From NCBI RefSeq assembly GCF_014281125.1, contig NZ_JACOEA010000002.1:186001-250000 (forward strand): DNA of 64,000 bases, written 5' to 3'. The first letter of the stretch is position 1; every line of letters begins with the position of its first letter. The stretch comes from Lawsonibacter celer. GTDB taxonomy: Bacteria; Bacillota; Clostridia; Oscillospirales; Oscillospiraceae. Position numbers and translations under genes: made by a program. Below, in pieces: positions 1-7,392 of this stretch. Below the pieces are notes generated by a model. That model had not been told where the DNA came from and did no database searches. It saw nothing but the letters and a program-made list of their open reading frames with translations.

Positions 1-446
1 GCGTGGTCCAGCAGGTTCATCTGGAGCACCGCCTCCTCCACCGACATCTGCTTGATGGGGAAGCGCTTGGTGCGGACAATCCGGAACTCCCCCTCCTCCT
101 CTTCCGGAGCAAAGGAGGAGATCTCCGCTTCCACACTGCGCTCAAAGGCATTCTCCCGCAGGCGTTTTTCCAGGCGGGCCTTGTTCTTGCGGATCTGCCG
201 CTCCACCGAGGAGACCGCCGCGTCAATGGTGGCAAACATATCGGAGGTGCTCTCCGCCACACGGATGATTGTGCCGCCGGAGCGGATGGTCAGCTCCACG
301 TTGTTGCGGTCCTTTTCTACGCTGAAAACAACGGCGGCCTGGGCGTCCGCCTTAAAATAACGGTCTAATTTGCCCACCTTTTTCTCGGCATAAGCATGCA
401 CCTTGTCCGGCAGATTGACCTTTTTGTCTGTGAATACCAACTTCAT
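1..446 (-). CDS. hpf: Ribosome hibernation promoting factor, long form (3' end cut by window edge)
   Basis: The 148 visible residues begin MKLVFTDKKVNLPDKVHAYA and match the S30AE fold of HPF/YfiA proteins, which bind the 30S subunit and pair 70S ribosomes into inactive 100S dimers in stationary phase. The S30AE part covers about residues 1-100. The stretch RTKRFPIKQMSVEEAVLQMN starts the C-terminal dimerisation domain of the long form, whose last 30 or so residues lie off the window. The start codon follows an AAGGAG-like site. A sigma-A promoter and two leader hairpins lie upstream. Family assignment is secure; the C-terminus is not seen. Confidence 0.93.
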   Translation of the reverse strand, partial: MKLVFTDKKVNLPDKVHAYAEKKVGKLDRYFKADAQAAVVFSVEKDRNNVELTIRSGGTIIRVAESTSDMFATIDAAVSSVERQIRKNKARLEKRLRENAFERSVEAEISSFAPEEEEGEFRIVRTKRFPIKQMSVEEAVLQMNLLDH

Positions 447-463
447 AGTTTTCAGCTCCTTCC

Positions 464-513
464 GTCCCCCAAGGGGGACTTATGTCATTCGCGGAGACAC
501 CAGGTCTGTCTCC
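464..513 (-). promoter_or_regulatory. Two hairpins in the hpf leader
   Basis: Two short inverted repeats fill the leader between the predicted transcription start and the hpf ribosome site: GGAGAC/GTCTCC arms at 493-513 and a near-perfect GTCCCCC/GGGGGAC palindrome at 464-479. The second sits just upstream of the ribosome-binding site. Their role is unknown; they may tune translation or stability. Confidence 0.4.
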
Positions 514-521
514 TTATTGTA

Positions 522-550
522 AGTATACCACATATGTTCTGGATTGTCAC
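522..550 (-). promoter_or_regulatory. Sigma-A promoter for hpf
   Basis: Read on the minus strand: GTGACA, a 17-base spacer, then TATACT. The predicted start lies near 515, giving a leader of about 70 bases before the hpf start codon. Confidence 0.6.
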
Positions 551-734
551 AGTGTTTTTGGAAGTTTTCACAATTCATTCATTTTTGCGACCCTGAGGGC
601 CCGGGGATTTTGCACCGCTTTCGACTCCCCCTCCAGTTCCTTCCCGCCCTCGTCGTGCCATTTTGTCTGCTTTTACTATTGTATTTCTCCGGGTTTCGTA
701 CTAAAATCCTAGCGTTAATAAGGAGGTATGATTT

Positions 735-980
735 ATGGTACTCGAAATGAAATTCGATTCTCTGGAGGAGCTTACACAACTCCAGCAGCTGGCTGCCCAC
801 GCCGACCAGCCCGTCTATCTGGGCAATGAGGACGACTCCATCCGGGCGGACGCCCGTTCCTTTTTGGGCCTGATGGCCCTGGACTACACTGCTCCGGTGC
901 GTGTCATCACCGATTCCTTCTACGTCATCCGTCAGCTGGAAAACCGGCTGCGCCGTCAGGATGCCGCCGCCCGCTCTTGA
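735..980 (+). CDS. Small HPr-like domain protein lacking the active-site histidine
   Basis: An 81-residue protein starting at an ATG eight bases after an AGGAGG site. The region DARSFLGLMALDYTAPVRVI resembles the helix-strand of PTS phosphocarrier HPr, around its regulatory serine (KSIMG in classical HPr). The N-terminal part, where HPr carries its phosphorylated histidine, has only one histidine (in AAHADQP) and not the usual arrangement. It is therefore more likely a degenerate HPr-fold protein than a sugar phosphocarrier. It stands alone, with a GC-rich hairpin after it. The fold call is tentative, from pattern only. Confidence 0.55.
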   Translation: MVLEMKFDSLEELTQLQQLAAHADQPVYLGNEDDSIRADARSFLGLMALDYTAPVRVITDSFYVIRQLENRLRRQDAAARS

Positions 981-1005
981 AATACCAGTCTTCCCCTGTA
1001 TCAGT

Positions 1006-1038
1006 AAGTGTGGGGGCCGCAAAACGGCCCCCACACTT
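1006..1038 (+). terminator. Hairpin after the HPr-like gene
   Basis: Fourteen-base arms (AAGTGTGGGGGCCG and its complement) around a CAAAA loop, 26 bases after the stop codon. The following T-run is weak, so termination may be partial. Confidence 0.6.
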
Positions 1039-1059
1039 CATTTCTATTCCAAACAATTC

Positions 1060-1088
1060 TTGCAATTTTTTCGACGCAATGTTATAGT
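1060..1088 (+). promoter_or_regulatory. Promoter for the SLH-domain gene
   Basis: TTGCAA, 17-base spacer, TATAGT. The predicted start near 1095 lies about 40 bases before the start codon at 1137. Confidence 0.6.
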
Positions 1089-1136
1089 TGTTTTTGTAGA
1101 AATTGCCCAAAACAAATCGACGGAAGGATGAGATCT

Positions 1137-2255
1137 ATGAAAAAGCTGCTGTCTGCTCTCCTGGCACTCTGTCTGACGCTGAGTCTCTGCGCCCCCGCCC
1201 TCGCCGCCGGTGAAAGCCTGGATCACTTTAAAGCCACCGAGGTCTACGCTGACTAGTTCCAGGATGTGGCCGCCGACGCCTGGTATCTCCAGTCTGTCAA
1301 GACCTGCTACGAGTATGGCCTGATGAAGGGAGCCTCCGCCGTTGCCTTCAATCCCGACGGTGTGCTCTCCGTGGCTGAGGCACTGGTCATGGCCGACCGG
1401 GTCCACGGGATTTTCACCGACGGCGAGAGTACCCTCACCAACGGTACCCCCTGGTATCAGCCCTATGTGGACTACGCCCTGGAGAAGGGCATCATCCAGG
1501 CGGAGGACTTTTCCGACTACACCGCCAAGGTAACCCGCGCCCAGATGGCCTATATCTTCTATCATTCCCTGCCCGCCAGCGCCCTGCCCGCCATCAACGA
1601 TGTGCTCTCTCTGCCCGATGTGGATGCCTCCGCTCTCTATTCCGAAGAGGTGTTTGCCCTGTATGACGCGGGCGTACTGACCGGCAGCGACATCTACGGC
1701 ACCTGCAAGCCAGACTCCACCATCACCCGCGCAGAGGCCGCCGCCATCATCTCCCGCGTAGCCATCCCCGCCCAGCGCAAAACCTTCACGCTGCTCAAGC
1801 AGCAGACCCTGGGCAGCGAGGTCGTGCTCGCCCTGCCTCAGGGCGCACAGGCCGACAGTTCCTCCGGCATCCCCACTTTCCTCGACCTGGAAACCGGTTC
1901 CGGCGCGATCATCAACAGCAGCACGGACGAAGCTTACCGCGGTATGTCTATCACGCTGCTCTCCGCCGCGGAAATGACTGAGCTGCTGACAAGCTCTTTC
2001 CAGGCCTCCGGTCTCACTCTGAGCGATGCTGTGTCTACGGCCGTATCGTTTGGCGCGATCAAGTCCTACCGCACCACCGGTCTCTTTACCGATGCGGACG
2101 GCATCAAGCTGCAGACTGTGATCTATACCTATATCTCCAGCAGCACCATGCATATGATCTGCCTGGTGGCCGCCGAACAGAGCGACCCCGCGCTGCTGCA
2201 AAATATGGCGAATTACCTAAGTGTCGCCTCCTGCACCGTCTCCCCAAAACTGTAA
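1137..2255 (+). pseudogene. SLH-domain cell-surface protein interrupted by an in-frame amber codon
   Basis: The first 39 codons encode a signal peptide (MKKLLSALLALCLTLSLC, then an APALA cleavage site) and a short linker, and end at a TAG at 1254-1256. The same frame then runs open for 333 codons to 2255 and reads straight into FQDVAADAWY, the usual opening of an SLH repeat. Three SLH-like units follow (roughly 1257-1420, 1440-1560 and 1615-1760), then a C-terminal domain of about 160 residues that I do not recognise. SLH domains bind secondary cell-wall polymer. A single CAG-to-TAG change would explain the break. The start at 1137 is favoured by the GGAAGG site nine bases upstream. It may be a recent loss, an assembly error or readthrough. 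Confidence 0.8.
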
Positions 2256-2286
2256 GGCCAGCCCCGGCGGGGCCGCAGGACAGACA

Positions 2287-2325
2287 AAACACCCCCGGTG
2301 CGGATTAGTCCGCGCCGGGGGTGTT
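2287..2325. terminator. Terminator between convergent genes
   Basis: Long hairpin with AACACCCCCGG/CCGGGGGTGTT arms between the SLH gene and the amidohydrolase. On the minus strand it is followed by TTTTG, so it probably serves both directions. Confidence 0.7.
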
Positions 2326-2338
2326 CTACTTATGGCTC

Positions 2339-3493
2339 CTATTTCACTCGCTCGCCATTGATGAACACGGCGCTGACGCTGCTGCGCCAGTCAAAGGGAT
2401 GTCCCTTGGAGACCACCACATCCGCGTCCTTGCCCGGAGTAAGGGTCCCAACCCGGTCCCCAATGCCCGCAATCTCCGCGGCGCTGCGGGTAATAGCGGC
2501 CAGGGCGGTCTCCTCTTCCATGCCGCCCCGCACCGCCAGGGCGGCGCACTGGGGCAGGTACTGAATGGGGATCTCCGGATGGTCGGTGCAGATGGCCACC
2601 TTCACCCCCGCTTTTGCTAGAAGCGCCGTGTTCTCCAGGGTTAAATTGGCCAGTTCCGGCTTGCTCCGGTCGCTGAGATTGGGCCCCGTAATCACTGCCG
2701 CCCCCTCTTCCGCCAGCTGCCGGGCCACCAGGTGCCCCTCTGTGCCGTGGACGATGACGTACCTGAGCCCAAACTCCTTGGCAATCCGCACCGCCGTGGC
2801 AATGTCGTCCGCCCGATGGGCATGGAAATGGGCCGGCAACAGTCCGTTTACCACCGGCAGCAGTGCCTCCAGCTTGGCGTCGAAGTCCGGCATATCCTCC
2901 TCTGGGTCCTCTCCTGCCTTCTCCTGCTTATCCCGGTATTCCAGCGCTTTGGAGAGGTTTTCCCGAATGATGGAAGCGGTAGCCATCCGGGTCATGGGGC
3001 TCTCCTTGCGCTCATTATACACCCCCTTGGGGTTCTCGCCCATGGCAAATTTCATGGCCGCAGGCGCCTTTAAGACCATCTGATCCACCCAGCGGCCGTT
3101 GGTTTTAATGGCCAGAAACTGTCCGGCAATGGGGTTGGCGCTGCCCGGGCCGGTGAGCACCGTGGTCACGCCCCCCTCCCGCGCCTCCTCCAGGCAGCGG
3201 TCCAAGGGGTTAAAGCCGTCAATGGCCCGCAGCTGAGGTGTGCAGGGGTCGGTCATCTCATTGACGTCATCCCCTTCAAAACCCAGGGCGTTGCCGCACA
3301 TGCCCAGGTGGCAGTGGGCGTCCACAAAGCCCGGAAGGATATGCCCGCCCTCCGCGTCCAGCACCGGTCCGTCTTCCCGGGGCAGGGCGGACATGGGGCC
3401 TACCGCCTTGATGGTCCCGCCTTCAATCTGTACGAAGCCCCGTTCGATCACAGGGCCGTCCATGGTGTGTACTACGCCGTTTTGAATGATCAT
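2339..3493 (-). CDS. Amidohydrolase (imidazolonepropionase-like)
   Basis: A 384-residue metal-dependent hydrolase of the amidohydrolase superfamily. It has an N-terminal beta-sandwich, then FVDAHCHLG with the metal pair H60/H62. Later come AHFHAHRADD and IVHGTEGHL, which supply further metal ligands, and CTDHPEIP with the catalytic aspartate. The tail TLTPGKDADVVV closes the composite domain. The substrate is not predictable; family members cleave cyclic amides, imidazolones or similar. The ATG at 3493 is preferred because AGAGG lies five bases upstream; a GTG at 3508 is the alternative. It is a single gene with no signal peptide, so probably cytoplasmic. Confidence 0.88.
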   Translation of the reverse strand: MIIQNGVVHTMDGPVIERGFVQIEGGTIKAVGPMSALPREDGPVLDAEGGHILPGFVDAHCHLGMCGNALGFEGDDVNEMTDPCTPQLRAIDGFNPLDRCLEEAREGGVTTVLTGPGSANPIAGQFLAIKTNGRWVDQMVLKAPAAMKFAMGENPKGVYNERKESPMTRMATASIIRENLSKALEYRDKQEKAGEDPEEDMPDFDAKLEALLPVVNGLLPAHFHAHRADDIATAVRIAKEFGLRYVIVHGTEGHLVARQLAEEGAAVITGPNLSDRSKPELANLTLENTALLAKAGVKVAICTDHPEIPIQYLPQCAALAVRGGMEEETALAAITRSAAEIAGIGDRVGTLTPGKDADVVVSKGHPFDWRSSVSAVFINGERVK

Positions 3494-3527
3494 TTCCGCC
3501 TCTCGCACCTTTCGACAAAACTTCTGT

Positions 3528-3556
3528 TTGACATATTTAGAAAATTATGGTATTTT
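3528..3556 (+). promoter_or_regulatory. Orphan sigma-A promoter
   Basis: Consensus TTGACA at 3528-3533, 17-base spacer, TATTTT at 3551-3556. It points away from any annotated plus-strand gene, towards an intrinsic terminator about 60 bases further on. Confidence 0.5.
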
Positions 3557-3562
3557 ATGCTC

Positions 3563-3651
3563 ACAGCTCAACCAATATTCCCTGTTCATGATTCCATTCT
3601 CCCGCACACATTGCTTTTGGGCGTCTCCGCTGGCGGAGACGCCCCTTTTTT
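3563..3651 (+). ncRNA. Candidate small RNA of about 90 nt
   Basis: A transcript starting about seven bases after the TATTTT element would end at the strong hairpin 3619-3645 (GGGCGTCTCCGC with its complement, TGG loop), which is followed by six T residues. The 89-nt unit lies between two minus-strand genes, holds no plausible coding sequence and has its T-run only on the plus strand, so it does not serve as the terminator of htrA. Existence of the transcript is inferred. Confidence 0.45.
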
Positions 3652-3685
3652 GTTGTGCGGAAGCCCGCAGAATGGCCATGAAGTT

Positions 3686-4939
3686 TTATGCCTCGTCCAA
3701 GAGATACTGCTCCACCAGCATCACATCGGCGAGCTGATAGCTTCCGTCCCGCCACAGACGCAGGCGGAGGGTGTCGCCAACCTCCAGGCCCTCCTTTGCC
3801 GCCAGCAGGTCGGCGGTGTTTGTGACGGGCACGCCGTTTGCCTCCACAATAATATCTCCCGCCTGAAGGCCCTTTTCCCATGCGTCTGAGCCCCGCTTCA
3901 CTTCCTTCACCTGCGCCCCGGGAACGCATCCGGCCCGCTCCGCAGCCTCCGCCGTCAGGTCAGAGACCGTGATGCCGATGGTGGGCCGTCCGGCCACATG
4001 GCCCTGGGCAATTAGCTCATCCACCACTTTTTTCACCGTGGTGGTGGGGATGGCAAAGCCAAGCCCCTCCACGGTGTCGTAATAGGACTGCATTTTCAGG
4101 TTTGTGATTCCCACCACCTGGCCGTAGGCATTGATCAGCGCCCCGCCGGAGTTGCCGGAATTGAGGGCGGCGGTGGTCTGGATCAGCGTCATGGTATAGC
4201 CGTCCACCATTACATCCCGATTGATGGCCGAGATAATACCGTCCGTCATCGTACCTTTGAAGCTCTCCCCCAGCGGATTTCCGATGGCCAGCGCCGGATC
4301 GCCCACCCGGAGCTGATCTGAGTCGCCGAATACGGCCGGCTTCAGGCTGCTGGCCTCAATTTTCAGCACAGCCAGATCCGTCTCTGAATCCATCCCCACC
4401 AGCCGGGCGTTCCAGGTCTGCTCATCGGAGAGCAGAACCGTCACCGCGCTGCACCCCTCAATCACATGGGCATTGGTGATGATATAGCCGTCGGCGGAGA
4501 GGATGACACCGGTCCCCTGGGCCAGCCCCCCCGTCTGAATCCCGCGGATGCTCACCACACAGTCAATATTCTCCTGGTAGATTTCCTGGTAAGAATGTGC
4601 CGCTGAGTCCGGCAGCGGTGCCATCTCCATGACAGTCCCATCCCCCGTCGGCGCCCGCTCCACTGTTGTCTTTCCGCTCGCGGACTGGGGCCACGGCTCT
4701 CCGGTCCCCTCCGGCACAGACGCGGGCCGGTCAAGCGCCGCGGGCGTTCCTGACCAGCCCATCAGAAGAACCACCGCCACGCCCGCCATCAGCGCCAGCA
4801 TGCAGAAAAAGGCGACCGCCGCTCTGGGCCGGAACGTTCGGCCGGGCGGAACCGGGACGACGGCCGGCTGGGCCTCCGGCGGCCGCTGAGCCCGCTTATG
4901 ATAAAAGTAATTCTGCATTTTGGCCCTCATTTCATCCAT
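3686..4939 (-). CDS. htrA: HtrA/DegP-like membrane-anchored serine protease
   Basis: A 417-residue S1C protease. A short cytoplasmic N-terminus and one membrane helix at about 41-62 are followed by a linker and a trypsin-like domain. The catalytic triad is H158 (ITNAHVIEG), D188 (DSETDLAVL) and S264 (NSGNSGG), with a PDZ domain in the last 95 residues. Such proteases degrade or refold damaged exported proteins. It is downstream of a histidine kinase and response regulator, which suggests envelope-stress control. The start is uncertain: no good ribosome site precedes the ATG at 4939 or the one at 4930, and a GTG at 4996 would begin inside a duplicated copy of the kinase gene tail. Function is secure, start is not. 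Confidence 0.88.
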   Translation of the reverse strand: MDEMRAKMQNYFYHKRAQRPPEAQPAVVPVPPGRTFRPRAAVAFFCMLALMAGVAVVLLMGWSGTPAALDRPASVPEGTGEPWPQSASGKTTVERAPTGDGTVMEMAPLPDSAAHSYQEIYQENIDCVVSIRGIQTGGLAQGTGVILSADGYIITNAHVIEGCSAVTVLLSDEQTWNARLVGMDSETDLAVLKIEASSLKPAVFGDSDQLRVGDPALAIGNPLGESFKGTMTDGIISAINRDVMVDGYTMTLIQTTAALNSGNSGGALINAYGQVVGITNLKMQSYYDTVEGLGFAIPTTTVKKVVDELIAQGHVAGRPTIGITVSDLTAEAAERAGCVPGAQVKEVKRGSDAWEKGLQAGDIIVEANGVPVTNTADLLAAKEGLEVGDTLRLRLWRDGSYQLADVMLVEQYLLDEA

Positions 4940-4945
4940 GGTCTG

Positions 4946-5210
4946 CGCCAGCGTCAGGGTAAACGTAAACTCCGTTACCCCGTCCTCACTGGTCACGGTG
5001 ATGTTGTTTCCCCGTCCGGCGGGCCGGACGGGGACCCCTTTTCCTTTTTATTTATCGCCCTGCGGAAGTGAATTCCGCAGGGCTCCGGCGCTGCCGCGCC
5101 GCCCCGCTGTGCGGGGCCCCGAAAACATCACCGGGAAAGCCCGGCGCTTACGCCAGCGTCAGGGTAAACGTAAACTCCGTTACCCCGTCCTCACTGGTTA
5201 CAGTGATATT
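4946..5210. repeat. 60-bp direct repeat of the kinase 3' end flanking a 145-bp hairpin-rich insert
   Basis: Bases 4946-5005 and 5151-5210 match at 57 of 60 positions, and 48 are identical in a row. The right copy is the authentic 3' end of the histidine kinase gene; the left copy runs into the start of htrA. All three differences are synonymous third-codon changes. The 145 bases between (5006-5150) hold four hairpins, including CCCCGTCCGG/CCGGACGGGG, GCCCTGCGGAA/TTCCGCAGGGC and GCCCCGC/GCGGGGC. Confidence 0.9.
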
Positions 5211-6599
5211 TTCTTTGTGGGCGTTTAGGATGGTCTTTACGATGTACAGCCCCAGGCCGACGCCCTCCCGGTCCTCGCTGCGGGACTTGTCGCTCTTATG
5301 GAAGCGGTCAAAAATCAGGGGCAGCTCCTCCGGTGGAATGGGCAGGCCGGTATTGCGTACCGACACGTAGGCCTTGCCCGCCTTGGCTGTAATGGACAGC
5401 CCCATGGTGGAGCCCTCCTTGGAAAATTTGATTGCATTGTCCAGCAGATTATAGCACACCTGGGTAATGGAGTCCGGGTCGCCCCACACCATCACCGGTC
5501 CGTCCGGCAGCTTGGTGTCCACGTCCAAATGCCGGTCGTTGATTTTGTTCTCCAGGCTGACCAGGACCCGCAACATCACTTCTGATACGTCAAACTGCTC
5601 CTGCGCCGTGACATTCTCCGCTGATTGCAGCCGGGAGGTATCCAGCATCCGCCGCACCAGGCGGGAGAGCCGCCGGGTCTCCGAGGAAATGGTCTGCAGG
5701 GCTGCCCGCTCCTTGTCCGGCGGAATCGTGCCGTCCAGGATCCCGTCGGAAAATCCGGCTATGGTGGTCATGGGCGTCTTGAGTTCATGGGAGATGTTGG
5801 CCACAAACTCAGAGCGCTTCGCCTCACTGCGGGCAATGGAATCGGCCATGGAGTTGAAGGCCTCGGCCAGCTCGCCCACCTCGTCGCTGCGGTTTTCGTA
5901 GCCGGTCACCCGGGCGTCGTACTCCCCATGTCCAAATTTCCGCGCCATATTTGCGATCTCCTTCAGCGGGTTGGTCAGTCGAAGGGATGTGGCCGAACTG
6001 GTGATAAATGCGATGCACAGCACAATGACCGCGGTGAAGAAAAAGATGGAGGTGAACGCCCTCCATAGCTCCGTGATGCTGGATGCCTCAGCCGCCACAT
6101 AGACCACGCCCATGCGCTGCACCTCGGTCTGCCCCGTCATCAGGTTTACGGCCTTGATATTGATGGGTGTGCCCGCCACATAGCGCCGCTCCGGGAAGAG
6201 GCCGCCCATATTGCTCAGTCCCGAGAAGGCGCCCTCCTGCTCCACCTGCCGGACAATGTACTCCGGCAGCATGTAACCGGAACGCCCCACCTGGATACTG
6301 CCGTCCTCCGCGGCCAGCACCACCTCGCCGTCCATCTCAGCCAAAACGATATAGGCATCTGAAATACGCGCGATATTGGCGATATAGGCCTGATAGTCGC
6401 TGTCGGTGATATCCACACCATTGGCGCGGATCACCGCTGTAAAGGAGGCAATATCATCGGCATTGCGCTCCATGGTCACCTGTTTTTCCTGTACAATATA
6501 TTGGTAGGACAAAGTCATAAACGCCGCGCCCAGCAGTGCAAATGAGACCAGGATCATGCCGGCCATCAGAACAAATTGCCGTTTATAGAGGCTGTTCAC
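5148..6599 (-). CDS. PhoR/WalK-type sensor histidine kinase
   Basis: A 483-residue two-pass membrane sensor. Membrane helices lie at about 9-31 and 181-203, with an extracellular sensing region of about 145 residues between them. A HAMP segment (about 204-258) follows, then a HisKA domain with H271 in FVANISHELKTPM. The ATPase domain has an N-box (NLLDNAIKFS) and G-boxes (DRFHKSDKSR, GVGLGLYIVK). It starts with GTG and overlaps the upstream regulator gene by four bases (GTGA), so the pair is translationally coupled. It should phosphorylate that regulator; the signal is unknown. Its last 20 codons are repeated downstream. Confidence 0.93.
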   Translation of the reverse strand: MNSLYKRQFVLMAGMILVSFALLGAAFMTLSYQYIVQEKQVTMERNADDIASFTAVIRANGVDITDSDYQAYIANIARISDAYIVLAEMDGEVVLAAEDGSIQVGRSGYMLPEYIVRQVEQEGAFSGLSNMGGLFPERRYVAGTPINIKAVNLMTGQTEVQRMGVVYVAAEASSITELWRAFTSIFFFTAVIVLCIAFITSSATSLRLTNPLKEIANMARKFGHGEYDARVTGYENRSDEVGELAEAFNSMADSIARSEAKRSEFVANISHELKTPMTTIAGFSDGILDGTIPPDKERAALQTISSETRRLSRLVRRMLDTSRLQSAENVTAQEQFDVSEVMLRVLVSLENKINDRHLDVDTKLPDGPVMVWGDPDSITQVCYNLLDNAIKFSKEGSTMGLSITAKAGKAYVSVRNTGLPIPPEELPLIFDRFHKSDKSRSEDREGVGLGLYIVKTILNAHKENITVTSEDGVTEFTFTLTLA

Positions 6600-7288
6600 G
6601 GATTCACCACTTCGAACTTATAGCCCACGCCCCACACGGTCTTGAGGCTCCACTGATCGCTGACCCCCTCCAGCTTTTCCCGCAGGCGCTTGATGTGCAC
6701 GTCTACCGTGCGGGAGTCCCCGAAGTAGTCAAAGCCCCACACCTCATCCAGCAGCTGATTGCGGGTAAACACCCGGTTGGGCGCGGCCGCCAGGTGGTAG
6801 AGCAGCTCCAGCTCCTTGGGAGGCGCGTCCACCCGCTTTCCGTCCACCAGCAGCTCATAGGAGTCCAGATTGATCACCAGCTTATCAAAGGAAAGCTTTT
6901 TGGACTCGCCCCCCTCCTCCTCCCCGCCGAACCGGCGGAGCACCGCATGGATCCGGGCCAGAACCTCTTTCATCTCAAAGGGCTTGACAATATAGTCGTC
7001 CGCTCCCCCCTCCAGGCCCTGCACCTTGTCGCTCAGCTCCCCTTTGGCGGTGAGCATGATCACCGGGGTCTTATCGTTCTCCCGGATCTTTTTGAGCACG
7101 GACCAGCCGTCCATCACAGGCAGCATGATGTCCAGCAGCACCAGGTCCGGATGGAAGGACCGAAACAGCTCCACGCCCTTCCCGCCGTCGCCGGCCACTG
7201 CGGTCTCAAAGCCTTCCTTTTCCAAATAGAGGTGCAGCAGCTCCGCGATATTGCCGTCGTCTTCCACAATGAGGACTTTTTTTGCCAT
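6596..7288 (-). CDS. OmpR/PhoB-family response regulator
   Basis: A 230-residue regulator. The receiver domain (1-118) has acidic pair D10/D11, phospho-acceptor D53 in LVLLDIMLP, and T/K switch residues in MLTAKGE and YIVKPFE. It is joined to a C-terminal winged-helix DNA-binding domain containing SRTVDVHIKRLREKLE. The start at 7288 follows an AAAGGACGG site; the upstream in-frame codons lack one. Its stop overlaps the GTG of the kinase gene, so the two form one operon, probably running on into htrA. Its target promoters are not visible here. Confidence 0.94.
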   Translation of the reverse strand: MAKKVLIVEDDGNIAELLHLYLEKEGFETAVAGDGGKGVELFRSFHPDLVLLDIMLPVMDGWSVLKKIRENDKTPVIMLTAKGELSDKVQGLEGGADDYIVKPFEMKEVLARIHAVLRRFGGEEEGGESKKLSFDKLVINLDSYELLVDGKRVDAPPKELELLYHLAAAPNRVFTRNQLLDEVWGFDYFGDSRTVDVHIKRLREKLEGVSDQWSLKTVWGVGYKFEVVNP

Positions 7289-7392
7289 AGCGCGCCGTCC
7301 TTTCTCTGCTGTAAGTAACCTCACAACAAATTCAATAAAATAAGATTATGATAAAGCTTTCCCCGGCAGGTTGGATGAATTTTTTGTAAAAT

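Noticed and set aside
1044..2201. A 385-codon minus-strand frame opposite the broken SLH gene
   Set aside because: I considered it as the real gene because the plus strand has a stop, but the plus strand has promoter, ribosome site, signal peptide and SLH repeats, and the minus frame has none.
5006..5150. Insertion sequence at the kinase-htrA junction
   Set aside because: The 145 bases encode no transposase and have no matching terminal inverted repeats; kept as a hairpin element of unknown type instead.
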